Shown here one piece after another: positions 8,351 to 16,332 of a stretch of DNA of 34,440 bases. The notes beneath the pieces are model-generated. The model ran no database searches, was not told the DNA's origin, and saw only the letters and a list, made by a program, of their open reading frames with translations. Position 1 is the stretch's first letter, and the number at the start of each line of letters is the position of its first letter. Source of the DNA: Burkholderiales bacterium (lineage in GTDB: Bacteria; Pseudomonadota; Gammaproteobacteria; Burkholderiales; Eutrophovitaceae); assembly GCA_030834275.1 (NCBI GenBank), contig JAURFP010000013.1:1-34440 (forward strand), in the 5' to 3' direction. Both the position numbers and the translations under genes were made by a program.

Positions 8351-9219
8351 AAGAGATTATGCTTCTCTGTGTTCAGCTGCGCTCGAAAAAACGCAACATT
8401 CGTAATGAGCCCTGGCAAAAGCCACTGAAATAAACGAGTTGTCGCTAGGATATCTTGATTGCGCAATATCGCTTCAGAAAAATTACCTCTTCTAAGCCGC
8501 TCAGGATTTGGAATCACCGAGCCAACTAAACGATTAGCGACTTCATGTAGCTGAGCACAAATCCTCTCATGCTCATCCGACTGTATCCATGGTCGAAGAT
8601 CCTTCCAAGCACTCGTGAAGTAACTTGGCCATCGTGCTAGCGCGCGATAGTCGGTGTTGACGAATGGTAGATCTAGAGTTTTTCGGATGTCTTGATAAAG
8701 CGATAGCACTTCGCTTGTCGCATGATGCTCTTCAATGAGTACAAGCCTATCCGAGACCACTTTCGTTTCTGGTCTCCTCTGAAATTCTTGATTTTGGTTT
8801 AACTCAAAACCTTCCATCAATCGGCGCGCAATTGTCGCGGTTAAAAAATAAGGTAAATTCCCACGATGAAAGATTTCGATGAGCCCTCGAATTTCGTCAA
8901 GCTCGCGCTCTCCGAACCCTTTTACTTTTAATCCGTCAACTAGGTAATTAGGGTTTAGGCTGCCCACCTGCGTCTCGACCAGTTCCTGCAACTCATCACA
9001 TGCAAGGTCAAACTCGACTGAAGTAGTCAGCGGTTGGAGCCCGCTCCAGAGCACTTCAAAGAAATCCTCGTAGTGCGCAAATGCCATCGTAACGACCCCC
9101 ATCCAAGGCACCTGGTAGGCCAATTTCATATCTTGGTACCAAATTTGTTTTTTTCCAGAGACTAAGTATTCAGGCTCGGGAAATATAGCGGGGATTGGAG
9201 AGGGTTTGAGTCTTTCCAT
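8347..9219 (-). CDS. DehI-type haloacid dehalogenase family protein
   Basis: A 290-residue all-helical protein resembling DehI, the 2-haloacid dehalogenases that hydrolyse both enantiomers without a covalent ester intermediate. The family's internal duplication is visible: YQDMKLAYQVPWMGVVTMAF near residues 29-48 and YQDIRKTLDLPFVNTDYRAL near 177-196 align at the same positions, each followed by a segment ending W..L.P. The second repeat holds the N and D residues (VNTD) in the region where DehI has its active site; I cannot map them exactly. It is the last gene downstream of liuC (90-base gap), with no clear ribosome site. True haloacid activity is uncertain: many homologues are uncharacterised and the context is CoA-thioester catabolism, so another hydrolytic role is possible. 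Confidence 0.75.
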   Translation of the reverse strand: MERLKPSPIPAIFPEPEYLVSGKKQIWYQDMKLAYQVPWMGVVTMAFAHYEDFFEVLWSGLQPLTTSVEFDLACDELQELVETQVGSLNPNYLVDGLKVKGFGERELDEIRGLIEIFHRGNLPYFLTATIARRLMEGFELNQNQEFQRRPETKVVSDRLVLIEEHHATSEVLSLYQDIRKTLDLPFVNTDYRALARWPSYFTSAWKDLRPWIQSDEHERICAQLHEVANRLVGSVIPNPERLRRGNFSEAILRNQDILATTRLFQWLLPGLITNVAFFRAQLNTEKHNLF

Positions 9220-9264
9220 AATAATTTATTTTTTGATGGTTACTCTTAATAGGAATGCGTCTAA

Positions 9265-9306
9265 TGCACTCATCGGTATTAGCCGATTAGGATTTTTGTT
9301 AGTGCA
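9265..9306. repeat. Nested inverted repeat between liuC and the DehI-like gene
   Basis: An outer 6-base pair of arms (TGCACT at 9265, AGTGCA at 9301) encloses an inner stem (ATCGG at 9272, CCGAT at 9283). On the minus-strand transcript this can form a two-part hairpin between the two genes. There is no U tract after it, so it does not look like a standard terminator; an RNA-processing or stability element, or an operator, is possible. Confidence 0.3.
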
Positions 9307-9309
9307 CTT

Positions 9310-10104
9310 CTAATTCGAATCGATCCAGTTTGGTTTTCGTTTTTCTAAGAAAGATTGAATACCTTCCTTACCTTCTTCTGATGCACGTACGCGAGCAATC
9401 CGAGTCGCAGTTTCATTGATTAAAACGTCGCTAAACATCGAACGATCAATGAGATCAATAAGAGATTTGGTTTCGCGATGGGCATTGGTACCACCCAGGA
9501 GGATATTTTCAAGAATAGAATCTACGGTCGATTGAACTTGAGAGTCTGATACTGCCTCATGCACCAACCCGATGCGCTTGGCCTCTATCGCATCAAAACG
9601 TTCTGCACTCACCATGTATCGCGTCGCAGCCCTTCGGCCAACCGCAGAAAAAACATATGGACCAATCGTTGCGGGAATCAAACCGAGTTTGGTTTCAGAT
9701 AAACAGAAGAGCGCACTATCCACACTGACTGCAATATCACAAGCAGAAACCAATCCCATACCACCTGCGAAGGCGTGTCCGTTCACACACGCAATCGTAG
9801 GTTTTTTCATCTCATAGAGTGTGCGCAACATCAAAGCCAGCCGACTTGCATCTGCGCAATTCTCGTCGAACGAGTATCCCGACATCTTGCGCATCCAATT
9901 GAGATCCGCTCCCGCACAAAAAGCAGAACCTCGACCTGAGAGCACCATCACTTTTGAACTAGAATCTTTATCAATCGCAGAAAACGCTTCCGTGAGTTCC
10001 GCAATCATTTGTTCGTTGAACGCATTGCGAACATCGGGTCGATTAAGCCAAACCCGAGCGACTTTCTGCTCTTGCTCAACCTGAATAGTTTCAAAATCGC
10101 TCAT
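9310..10104 (-). CDS. liuC: Methylglutaconyl-CoA hydratase (enoyl-CoA hydratase/isomerase family)
   Basis: A 264-residue crotonase-fold enzyme that should hydrate 3-methylglutaconyl-CoA to HMG-CoA. It carries the family's oxyanion-hole segment GSAFCAGADLNWMRKM, and FCAGADLNWM is characteristic of the LiuC/AUH branch. It also has GHAFAGGMGL, SETKLGLIPATIGPYV and the C-terminal EGIQSFLEKRKPNW. It lies 9 bases downstream of the acyl-CoA dehydrogenase, in the order carboxylase beta, dehydrogenase, hydratase. No strong ribosome site precedes the ATG, so coupling to the upstream stop is likely. Confidence is high for the family and good for the substrate, because liuB, liuD and liuE are all nearby. 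Confidence 0.92.
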   Translation of the reverse strand: MSDFETIQVEQEQKVARVWLNRPDVRNAFNEQMIAELTEAFSAIDKDSSSKVMVLSGRGSAFCAGADLNWMRKMSGYSFDENCADASRLALMLRTLYEMKKPTIACVNGHAFAGGMGLVSACDIAVSVDSALFCLSETKLGLIPATIGPYVFSAVGRRAATRYMVSAERFDAIEAKRIGLVHEAVSDSQVQSTVDSILENILLGGTNAHRETKSLIDLIDRSMFSDVLINETATRIARVRASEEGKEGIQSFLEKRKPNWIDSN

Positions 10105-10113
10105 AAACGTGAA

Positions 10114-11256
10114 TTAAAAGTAAAGGCGTTTCGCTACTTCTTCTAACATCACTTCAGTCGCTCCACCCCCGACTGCGAGCACACGCGCATCTCTTACGAG
10201 TCGCTCGATTGGCGTTTCCCTCATGTATCCCATGCCGCCATGGAATTGTTGACAGGTATACATCACTTCATTCACGAGCTCTCCGGTGAGCGCTTTGAGC
10301 ATTGAAACTTCTTTCACACACTCCTTATTCTCATTGACGAGCCACGCGCAGTGGTACAGGTAGGATCGCGCCGCTTCCGTTTTTGCAGCGAGCATGGAAA
10401 GGCGTTGCCGAATAACTTGTTTATCAAAAAGATGGCCACCAAACGCTTTTCGCTCTTTGACCCATTGGGTTGTAAGTTTCAATGCGGTGAGCGCATGTCC
10501 TACTGCCATCGCACCAAGCGCAATACGCTCGATTTGGAAGTTTTGCATGACTGCATAAAAACCGCGATTCTCTTCTCCAAGAAGATTTTCCGCAGGCACT
10601 CGACAGTTATCGAAAATGAGTTCTGCGGTATCCGAACTATGCCAACCATGTTTGTTGAGTGAACGCCCTACTGAAAAGCCAGGAGTACCTTTTTCAACAA
10701 TAAACATGGAGATCCCACGAGAACCCTTTGCCTCGGGATCTGTTTTCGCTGCAACAAAGTACAGATCTGCATGTACGCCGTTCGTGATAAACATCTTGGT
10801 ACCGTTAATCACATAATCATTCCCATCGCGCTTGGCGTTTGTGCGAATGCCTGCAACATCGGAACCTGCGTCAGGCTCGCTCACCCCAACCGCAGATATT
10901 TTTTCACCAGAAATCAGGCTGGGAAGATATTTCTCCTTCTGCTCTTCATTGCCCGCGTGCACCAAGTGTGGAGAGGCCATATCGGTATGTACGAGTACCG
11001 TCACGATAAAACCACCAAAGGTCGATCTCGACAACGCCTCTTGGAATACTACAGAGGTCATGAAATCCGCTTCCGCACCACCATATTCAGATGAATAGGT
11101 CATTCCAAGCCATCCAAGTTGCCCCATCTTTCTTAGGACTTCACGAGGTGTAAACCCTTGTGCCTCCCATTTCTCGCCATGCGGCTCGACTTCTTTTTCT
11201 AAAAAACGCGCGACTTGTTCTCTTAGTGCTTCATGTTCAGGTGTGGTGTAAATCAT
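10114..11256 (-). CDS. Acyl-CoA dehydrogenase in the liuA position (citronellyl-CoA/long-chain-like)
   Basis: A 380-residue FAD acyl-CoA dehydrogenase beginning MIYTTPEHEALREQ. Typical segments are present: SEPDAGSDVAGIRTNAKRDG, MFITNG, ERKAFG and QFHGGMGYM. The catalytic glutamate appears to be E243 in FQIERI, the position used by isovaleryl-CoA and long-chain dehydrogenases; the medium-chain position holds glycine (VGGGATEV). Context, between liuB and liuC, predicts isovaleryl-CoA dehydrogenase (LiuA). The sequence, however, looks closer to citronellyl-CoA dehydrogenase (AtuD) and LCAD-type enzymes (VLVHTDMASP, GGGATEVML). The frame extends 20 codons upstream into liuB. I chose 11256 because the encoded start fits the family and lies 16 bases after the liuB stop. 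Substrate is therefore open; a beta-methyl-branched acyl-CoA is likely. Confidence 0.85.
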   Translation of the reverse strand: MIYTTPEHEALREQVARFLEKEVEPHGEKWEAQGFTPREVLRKMGQLGWLGMTYSSEYGGAEADFMTSVVFQEALSRSTFGGFIVTVLVHTDMASPHLVHAGNEEQKEKYLPSLISGEKISAVGVSEPDAGSDVAGIRTNAKRDGNDYVINGTKMFITNGVHADLYFVAAKTDPEAKGSRGISMFIVEKGTPGFSVGRSLNKHGWHSSDTAELIFDNCRVPAENLLGEENRGFYAVMQNFQIERIALGAMAVGHALTALKLTTQWVKERKAFGGHLFDKQVIRQRLSMLAAKTEAARSYLYHCAWLVNENKECVKEVSMLKALTGELVNEVMYTCQQFHGGMGYMRETPIERLVRDARVLAVGGGATEVMLEEVAKRLYF

Positions 11257-11272
11257 CAACAAGCTTTCAAAA

Positions 11273-12880
11273 CTACATTCGGAAAACGCCGAACCGTGTC
11301 TCCGGAATTGGAGCATTTAGTGATGCAGACAACGCTAGACTTAAAACCGTTCGCGTTTGCGCAGGGTCAATCACCCCATCGTCCCAAAGGCGGGCAGATG
11401 CGTAGTACGGATGGCCTTGTTTTTCGTATTGATCAAGAAGCGGCGCCTTGAATTGAGCCTCCTCGTCTTTCGACCAAGACTTTCCAGATTTTTCAAGTCC
11501 ATCGCGTTTTACAGTTGCAAGCACACTGGCTGCTTGCTCACCCCCCATAATCGAAATGCGTGCGTTCGGCCACATCCACAAAAATCTTGGCGAATACGCT
11601 CGGCCGCACATGCCATAATTACCGGCGCCAAACGAGCCTCCAATAATCACGGTGAACTTGGGAACCTGCGCAGTTGCGACCGCTGTGACCATTTTTGCGC
11701 CATCTTTTGCGATACCACTCGATTCGTATTTTTCTCCAACCATGAAGCCCGTGATGTTTTGCAAGAAAACGAGCGGTATTTTTCGCTGCGCACACAACTC
11801 GATAAAGTGAGCTCCTTTGAGGGCTGACTCAGAAAATAGAATACCGTTATTTGCAACGATCCCGACCGGATAACCTTCTATGCGAGCGAACCCGGTGACT
11901 AGTGTTGAACCATAGAGTGGTTTGAATTCGTCTAGCTCGCTGCCGTCAACCATACGCGCAATAATTTCTCGCACGTCATAGGGTTTTCGAGAGTCCATTG
12001 GGACCACGCCATAAATTTCCTCACTCGCGTAAATTGGAGCTACTGGCTCACGCGTCTCAAGCGAAATTGTTTTCTTACTATTCAGATTACTGACAATCGT
12101 TCGAACGATTTCTAGCGCGTGCTGATCATTTTGTGCGTAGTGATCCACAACACCCGAGCGTTTCGCGTGTACGTCCGCTCCACCCAACGTTTCCGCATCC
12201 ACAATCTCCCCAGTTGCCGCTTTTACAAGGGGTGGCCCACCTAAAAAAATCGTACCTTGATTTTTTACTATCACAGTCTCGTCAGACATCGCAGGTACAT
12301 AAGCACCTCCAGCAGTACACGACCCCATGACACACGCGATCTGCGGGATACCCGCAGCAGACATATTCGCTTGATTAAAAAAGATCCGACCAAAATGTTC
12401 GCGATCAGCAAATATTTCATCTTGGTTAGGAAGATTCCCACCACCTGAGTCAACGAGGTAAATACATGGCAATCGATTTTGTAATGCAACCTCTTGTGCT
12501 CGTAAATGTTTTTTCACGGTCATCGGGAAATACGTTCCGCCCTTCACGGTTGCATCGTTTGCGATGATCAAACACTCGCGCCCGGATACCCGACCGATTC
12601 CCGTCAATATCCCAGCAGAGGGTACTACCCCGTCATACATTCCGAATGCGGCCAATTGGGAGAGCTCTAAAAATGGAGAGCCTTCATCGAGGAGTGCTTC
12701 AATCCGATCTCGAGGAAGCAATTTTCCACGATCCAAATGTTTTTTTCGTGCCGCTTCAGTGCCACCTTGTGAGACCTCGGTACATTTCTCACGCAAATCA
12801 TCGACCAACGCGGTCATGGTCTTGCTGTTTTGAACGAAGTCGTCCGAGCGCGTATTTAGTTTTGATTTAATTTGAGGCAT
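11273..12880 (-). CDS. liuB: Methylcrotonyl-CoA carboxylase carboxyltransferase beta subunit
   Basis: A 535-residue carboxyltransferase subunit that should move the carboxyl group from biotin on the LiuD subunit to 3-methylcrotonyl-CoA. The two crotonase-like halves are visible. The N-terminal half has [37 protein letters not shown] and [11 protein letters not shown]. The C-terminal half has [19 protein letters not shown] and [16 protein letters not shown], both typical of the methylcrotonyl-CoA branch. An AGGGTG ribosome site lies just before the ATG, 15 bases after the rhodanese stop. Its alpha partner is encoded 4.7 kb away in a separate minus-strand unit, beyond the SPFH genes. Geranyl-CoA carboxylase beta is the main alternative. 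Confidence 0.94.
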   Translation of the reverse strand: MPQIKSKLNTRSDDFVQNSKTMTALVDDLREKCTEVSQGGTEAARKKHLDRGKLLPRDRIEALLDEGSPFLELSQLAAFGMYDGVVPSAGILTGIGRVSGRECLIIANDATVKGGTYFPMTVKKHLRAQEVALQNRLPCIYLVDSGGGNLPNQDEIFADREHFGRIFFNQANMSAAGIPQIACVMGSCTAGGAYVPAMSDETVIVKNQGTIFLGGPPLVKAATGEIVDAETLGGADVHAKRSGVVDHYAQNDQHALEIVRTIVSNLNSKKTISLETREPVAPIYASEEIYGVVPMDSRKPYDVREIIARMVDGSELDEFKPLYGSTLVTGFARIEGYPVGIVANNGILFSESALKGAHFIELCAQRKIPLVFLQNITGFMVGEKYESSGIAKDGAKMVTAVATAQVPKFTVIIGGSFGAGNYGMCGRAYSPRFLWMWPNARISIMGGEQAASVLATVKRDGLEKSGKSWSKDEEAQFKAPLLDQYEKQGHPYYASARLWDDGVIDPAQTRTVLSLALSASLNAPIPETRFGVFRM

Positions 12881-12895
12881 ACACCCTAACCATTA

Positions 12896-13285
12896 TTATT
12901 TCTGAGAAACTGGTCCGCCAGATTTTTTCCAATTGCCAAAGCCACCTTCAATATGCGCAACATTCTCAAGGCCCATTTCCTGTACTACACGAGTGGCCAA
13001 CGCTGAACGCCAAGCTGAAGCGCAGTAAAAATAAAAAGTCTTGCCACTGCCAAAGATTTCTTTGTAATACGGACTATCGGGATCGATCCAAAATTCAATC
13101 ATACCGCGTGGAGCATGAAAGGCTCCTGGAATCATGCCATCTCGCTCAAGCTCACGAATATCGCGTATATCAACGAAAACGATATTCGAATCATCAATCT
13201 TCTCGATCGCTTCTTGGATCGGTATCGTCGTTACGAGCGCATTAGCCTCTGCGACCAGATCTTTACACCCTTTTTTTAATGCCAT
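12896..13285 (-). CDS. Single-domain rhodanese-like protein
   Basis: A 129-residue rhodanese domain with the DIRDIRELERDGMIPGA region and an active-site loop beginning at C88 (CASAWRS). Rhodaneses move sulfane sulfur through a persulfide on this cysteine. The usual loop has glycine where this one has alanine (C-x-x-G-x-R-S), but the arginine and serine are kept. An AAGGAAAC ribosome site precedes the ATG. It lies between the DsbA/kappa-GST-like gene (12-base gap) and liuB (15-base gap) and is almost certainly cotranscribed with them. There is no signal peptide, so it should be cytosolic. Rhodaneses occur near liu genes in some proteobacteria; their role there is unknown to me. Confidence 0.88.
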   Translation of the reverse strand: MALKKGCKDLVAEANALVTTIPIQEAIEKIDDSNIVFVDIRDIRELERDGMIPGAFHAPRGMIEFWIDPDSPYYKEIFGSGKTFYFYCASAWRSALATRVVQEMGLENVAHIEGGFGNWKKSGGPVSQK

Positions 13286-13297
13286 TTTGTTTCCTTA

Positions 13298-13909
13298 TTA
13301 GAATCCACCGCGCTTGAGCCACTCTCGAACGTGCTCAATTCGATCCGAACCCCAAAAAGGCTCTTCATCCACAATCATAAAGGGAGATCCAAATACACCT
13401 TTTTCGATAGCTTCATCACAGGCATTTTTGAGTTTTTCCTTCACTGCGGGATCTTGAGCAGCTGCGAGCAACTCTTCCTCGGTGCCGTGAACCTTCGCAA
13501 CGACTTTCGCAGCCACTTCGGGTGTAGATATATCCAAACCTTCTACAAAATACGCCTGGTATAGAGCCAAAATCACAGCTTCCTGCTTCTCCGGTGCTTG
13601 ATCCTGAACCCAATAAAACATTCGACAAGGCGCTTGAGAGGAGATCGGAAACTTTGCAGGTTCTTTATAGGGTATCTTTAATAGTCGCGATACTCGCTCC
13701 ATATCTCGTCGGCTGTACTCACCTTTGAGCGGTACCATCGGAAGTGGCGTGCCACCAGTTACTTTTAATACGGCCCCAATCATGAAAGGCTTCCACTCGA
13801 CCGTTCGACCAAACTCTTTCGCAACTTCCCCAATACTGGAAGCAGCAAAGTAGCCATACGGAGAAGAAAAATCTAAATAAAACTCAATTGCATTTTTTGC
13901 ATCAGACAT
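13298..13909 (-). CDS. DsbA-fold / 2-hydroxychromene-2-carboxylate isomerase (kappa GST-like) protein
   Basis: A 203-residue thioredoxin-fold protein with a helical insertion. The N-terminal motif is DFSSPYGY (residues 13-20), with serine where DsbA would have the CXXC cysteines, as in kappa glutathione transferases and HCCA isomerase. The C-terminal GVFGSPFMIVDEEPFWGSDRI segment is also typical of that group. A glutathione-dependent isomerase or transferase is therefore more likely than a disulfide oxidase. The frame could start at a GTG one codon earlier (13912); the ATG at 13909 is preferred, 7 bases after a GGGGG ribosome site. It sits in one operon between thiolase and rhodanese. No naphthalene-type pathway genes are present, so the substrate is unknown. 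Confidence 0.85.
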   Translation of the reverse strand: MSDAKNAIEFYLDFSSPYGYFAASSIGEVAKEFGRTVEWKPFMIGAVLKVTGGTPLPMVPLKGEYSRRDMERVSRLLKIPYKEPAKFPISSQAPCRMFYWVQDQAPEKQEAVILALYQAYFVEGLDISTPEVAAKVVAKVHGTEEELLAAAQDPAVKEKLKNACDEAIEKGVFGSPFMIVDEEPFWGSDRIEHVREWLKRGGF

Positions 13910-13927
13910 CACACTACCCCCAAATCA

Positions 13928-15118
13928 CTAAAGATCCATCATTTCAATTGCCACTGCAGTGGCCTCTCCGCCACCGATACAGAGCGCAGCAACCCCAGTT
14001 TTAAGTTTATTTTTTCGAAGCGCACCAATTAAGGTCACCAGGATTCGCGCGCCAGATGCCCCAATCGGATGACCCAGCGCACATGCTCCTCCATGTACGT
14101 TGACCTTTTCTGGATCCAACTTGTGATCTCGAATCGCGGCCATGGTCACAACCGCAAACGCTTCGTTGATCTCATACAAATCGACATCTGCAGCGCTCCA
14201 GCCAGTTTTTTCAAATAATTTTTTCATCGCTCCTACAGGAGCCGTCGTGAAGAGTCCCGGCTCTTGCGCGTGGGTTGCGTGCGCAACAATCCTCGCAATC
14301 GGTTTTATTCCCAAGGCATCGGCGGTAGCTTGATTGGTCATTACCAAAGCCGCAGCCCCGTCAGAGATAGAACTACTGTTTGCAGCCGTTACCGTTCCGT
14401 CTTTTCTGAAAGCTGGTCGAAGGCTCGGTATTTTTTCGAGGTTTGCCCGGAAAGGTTGCTCATCTTTTTCTATAAACTCTTCTCGCTTGCCCTTAGTCAC
14501 CGTCACTGGGATTGTTTCCCACGCGAATGATCCATCTTCGTTTGCGCGCTTTGCCTTTTCCAATGAGTGAATCGCAAAATTGTCTTGCTCTTCTCGCGTG
14601 AATGCATACTTACCGGCACAGTCCTCGGCAAATGTTCCCATGAGGCGGCCTTTGTCATACGCATCTTCAAGACCATCCAAGAACATATGATCAAAAACCT
14701 CGTTGTGCCCCATGCGATACCCTGATCGCGCCTTCGGCAGCAAGTAAGGGGCATTCGTCATACTCTCCATCCCCCCTGCAACCACCATATTGGCGCTACC
14801 TGCCTTAATCAAGTCATGAGAAAACATCACGGCTTTCATTCCCGATCCACACATTTTATTAATCGTGGTGCACCCAGCGGACAACGGTAGCGATGCACCC
14901 AGTGAAGCTTGTCTTGCAGGCGCTTGTCCTTGCCCAGCAGGCAAGACACAGCCCATCACCACTTCCTCAACTGACTCAGGCTTTATCGCAGAGCGCTCAA
15001 TTGCAGCTCGGATTGCCGCGGCACCGAGTTGTGCAGCAGTAAAATCCTTCAACGCTCCCTGAAACCCTCCCATAGGGGTTCTTGCAACAGACAAAATAAC
15101 TACATCACTGTCACTCAT
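13928..15118 (-). CDS. Acetyl-CoA C-acyltransferase (thiolase II family)
   Basis: A 396-residue thiolase with the nucleophilic cysteine in TTINKMCGSGMKAV (C90), the INEAFAVV motif, the base histidine in GGACALGHPIGASGAR (H350) and the second cysteine in CIGGGEATA (C380). It makes or cleaves acetoacetyl-CoA or a longer 3-ketoacyl-CoA. At the head of the leucine unit it can take acetoacetyl-CoA, formed from the acetoacetate released by LiuE, to acetyl-CoA. Divergent from the phaC operon, it could also start PHB synthesis, although no acetoacetyl-CoA reductase (phaB) is in the window. An AGGGA ribosome site precedes the ATG and falls inside a repeated sequence. PhaA, AtoB and FadA-like roles cannot be separated from sequence alone. 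Confidence 0.93.
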   Translation of the reverse strand: MSDSDVVILSVARTPMGGFQGALKDFTAAQLGAAAIRAAIERSAIKPESVEEVVMGCVLPAGQGQAPARQASLGASLPLSAGCTTINKMCGSGMKAVMFSHDLIKAGSANMVVAGGMESMTNAPYLLPKARSGYRMGHNEVFDHMFLDGLEDAYDKGRLMGTFAEDCAGKYAFTREEQDNFAIHSLEKAKRANEDGSFAWETIPVTVTKGKREEFIEKDEQPFRANLEKIPSLRPAFRKDGTVTAANSSSISDGAAALVMTNQATADALGIKPIARIVAHATHAQEPGLFTTAPVGAMKKLFEKTGWSAADVDLYEINEAFAVVTMAAIRDHKLDPEKVNVHGGACALGHPIGASGARILVTLIGALRKNKLKTGVAALCIGGGEATAVAIEMMDL

Positions 15119-15124
15119 CTTTTT

Positions 15125-15179
15125 TCCCTAAAAATTTGTCGATCACGATTAAAAATCTTTCATCCGATCCCTAAAAATT
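15125..15179. repeat. Two 12-base direct repeats upstream of the thiolase gene
   Basis: TCCCTAAAAATT occurs at 15125-15136 and again at 15168-15179, a 43-base period (about four helical turns). On the minus strand the first copy carries the AGGGA ribosome site of the thiolase. The second has no such role, so a regulator binding pair is possible, but coincidence in AT-rich DNA cannot be excluded. Confidence 0.35.
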
Positions 15180-15235
15180 CAATGATACCCGTCTCAATCA
15201 AAAACGGCTCGAGAAGTAGCCAGTTTCACTTACTC

Positions 15236-15241
15236 TATAAT
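15236..15241 (+). promoter_or_regulatory. Candidate -10 box (TATAAT) for the MBL-aldolase-phaC operon
   Basis: A perfect TATAAT lies 45 bases before the start codon of the MBL-fold gene, in the 167-base gap shared with the divergent thiolase. No convincing -35 hexamer stands at 16-18 bases upstream, so the promoter may rely on an activator. Confidence 0.4.
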
Positions 15242-15285
15242 GATGTCTGTTTTAGCTCTAAGCACCCTCGATCGTGCTCGCCTAA

Positions 15286-16314
15286 ATGAATCCCGAGTTA
15301 CAGTTTCCTTTTCCTGAACCGCCCGAGGGCGGTGAGATGTTTGAGATCAACGAGAATCTACGTTGGATTCGTATGGCCTTGCCGTTTGCACTTAACCACA
15401 TCAATTTATGGTTAATCAGAGATACAAAAGGATGGACAGCAGTCGACTCTGGAATCGCGAACGACGCGACGCGACATTGTTGGAACAATATTCTTGGTCA
15501 CCCTGACCTACACGACGGACTCAATAAAGTCGTTATCACACATTACCACCCTGATCATATGGGGAACGCCAATTGGCTCTCGAAAAAAATGGATGCACCG
15601 GTTTGGATTAGCAAGCAAGAATTTGAGACCGGGAAATCCGTGCATCGTGCATCCGAAGGTTACGACCCTAGATCGGTGTCTAGATTTTTTCAGCTCAATG
15701 GCCTCCCAAAGGATCAAGCAGATCTTGCTGCCCAAAAAGGGGCTCACTACCCACAACTTGTAGATGAGTTACCAGAAAAGCCGAATACCTTGAAAGACAA
15801 ACAAACCCTCGATATCGGACAAGCCATTTGGGAAACCATTGAAGGGACTGGGCACTCACCTGAGCACATGGCACTTTTCAATGCTTCAAACAAAGTACTG
15901 ATTTCTGGTGATATGTTGCTTCCAAAAATCACCACGAATGTTGCGGTTTATCCTTCTCACCCAGACAGCAACCCACTTGCGGCATTCTTACAATCAATTG
16001 AGCGATTTCTTTCAATTCCAGACTCAACGCTGGTATTGCCATCCCATGGGTTACCTTTTTACGGCATTAGCGCGAGGGTGAGGCAACTCAAGGTTCATCA
16101 TGAATATCGACTCGCGCGAGTCGCAGAACTTTGTGACACTCCAAAAAGTGCGTTTGAAGTTTTACCAGCGCTTTTTGATCGGGAGTTAGATGCATATCAA
16201 ACATTTTTTGCAATGGGAGAAGCTGTGGCTCACTTGCATTATTTATGGTCTGCAGGAGAGCTTGCACGGATTCACGGCAGTGATAAAAAAACTTTAAAAT
16301 TTACAAAAGCCTAA
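15286..16314 (+). CDS. Metallo-beta-lactamase-fold hydrolase
   Basis: A 342-residue MBL-fold hydrolase with the metal-binding motif THYHPDHMGN (H86, H88, D90, H91), the third-site GTGHSPEH (H190) and ISGDMLLP (D209). The C-terminal 110 residues are helical, a common addition in the MBL subgroup related to glyoxalase II and LACTB2. Such enzymes hydrolyse thioesters, lactones or similar bonds; this one cannot be assigned a substrate. It is the first gene of a three-gene unit, 18 bases before the aldolase. No good ribosome site is visible. A cytosolic thioesterase acting on hydroxyacyl-CoA or another CoA ester would suit the neighbourhood, but that is inference. Confidence 0.88.
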   Translation: MNPELQFPFPEPPEGGEMFEINENLRWIRMALPFALNHINLWLIRDTKGWTAVDSGIANDATRHCWNNILGHPDLHDGLNKVVITHYHPDHMGNANWLSKKMDAPVWISKQEFETGKSVHRASEGYDPRSVSRFFQLNGLPKDQADLAAQKGAHYPQLVDELPEKPNTLKDKQTLDIGQAIWETIEGTGHSPEHMALFNASNKVLISGDMLLPKITTNVAVYPSHPDSNPLAAFLQSIERFLSIPDSTLVLPSHGLPFYGISARVRQLKVHHEYRLARVAELCDTPKSAFEVLPALFDRELDAYQTFFAMGEAVAHLHYLWSAGELARIHGSDKKTLKFTKA

Positions 16315-16332
16315 ATTAGAGATCGTGGCGAA

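Noticed and set aside
11257-11316. 20-codon N-terminal extension of the acyl-CoA dehydrogenase
   Set aside because: It overlaps the liuB 3' end and does not match the family N-terminus, which begins MIYTTPEHEAL.
10351-12870. Several plus-strand ORFs of 60-156 codons opposite the acyl-CoA dehydrogenase and liuB
   Set aside because: They are antisense shadows of strongly conserved genes, with atypical, basic and cysteine-rich products and no ribosome sites.
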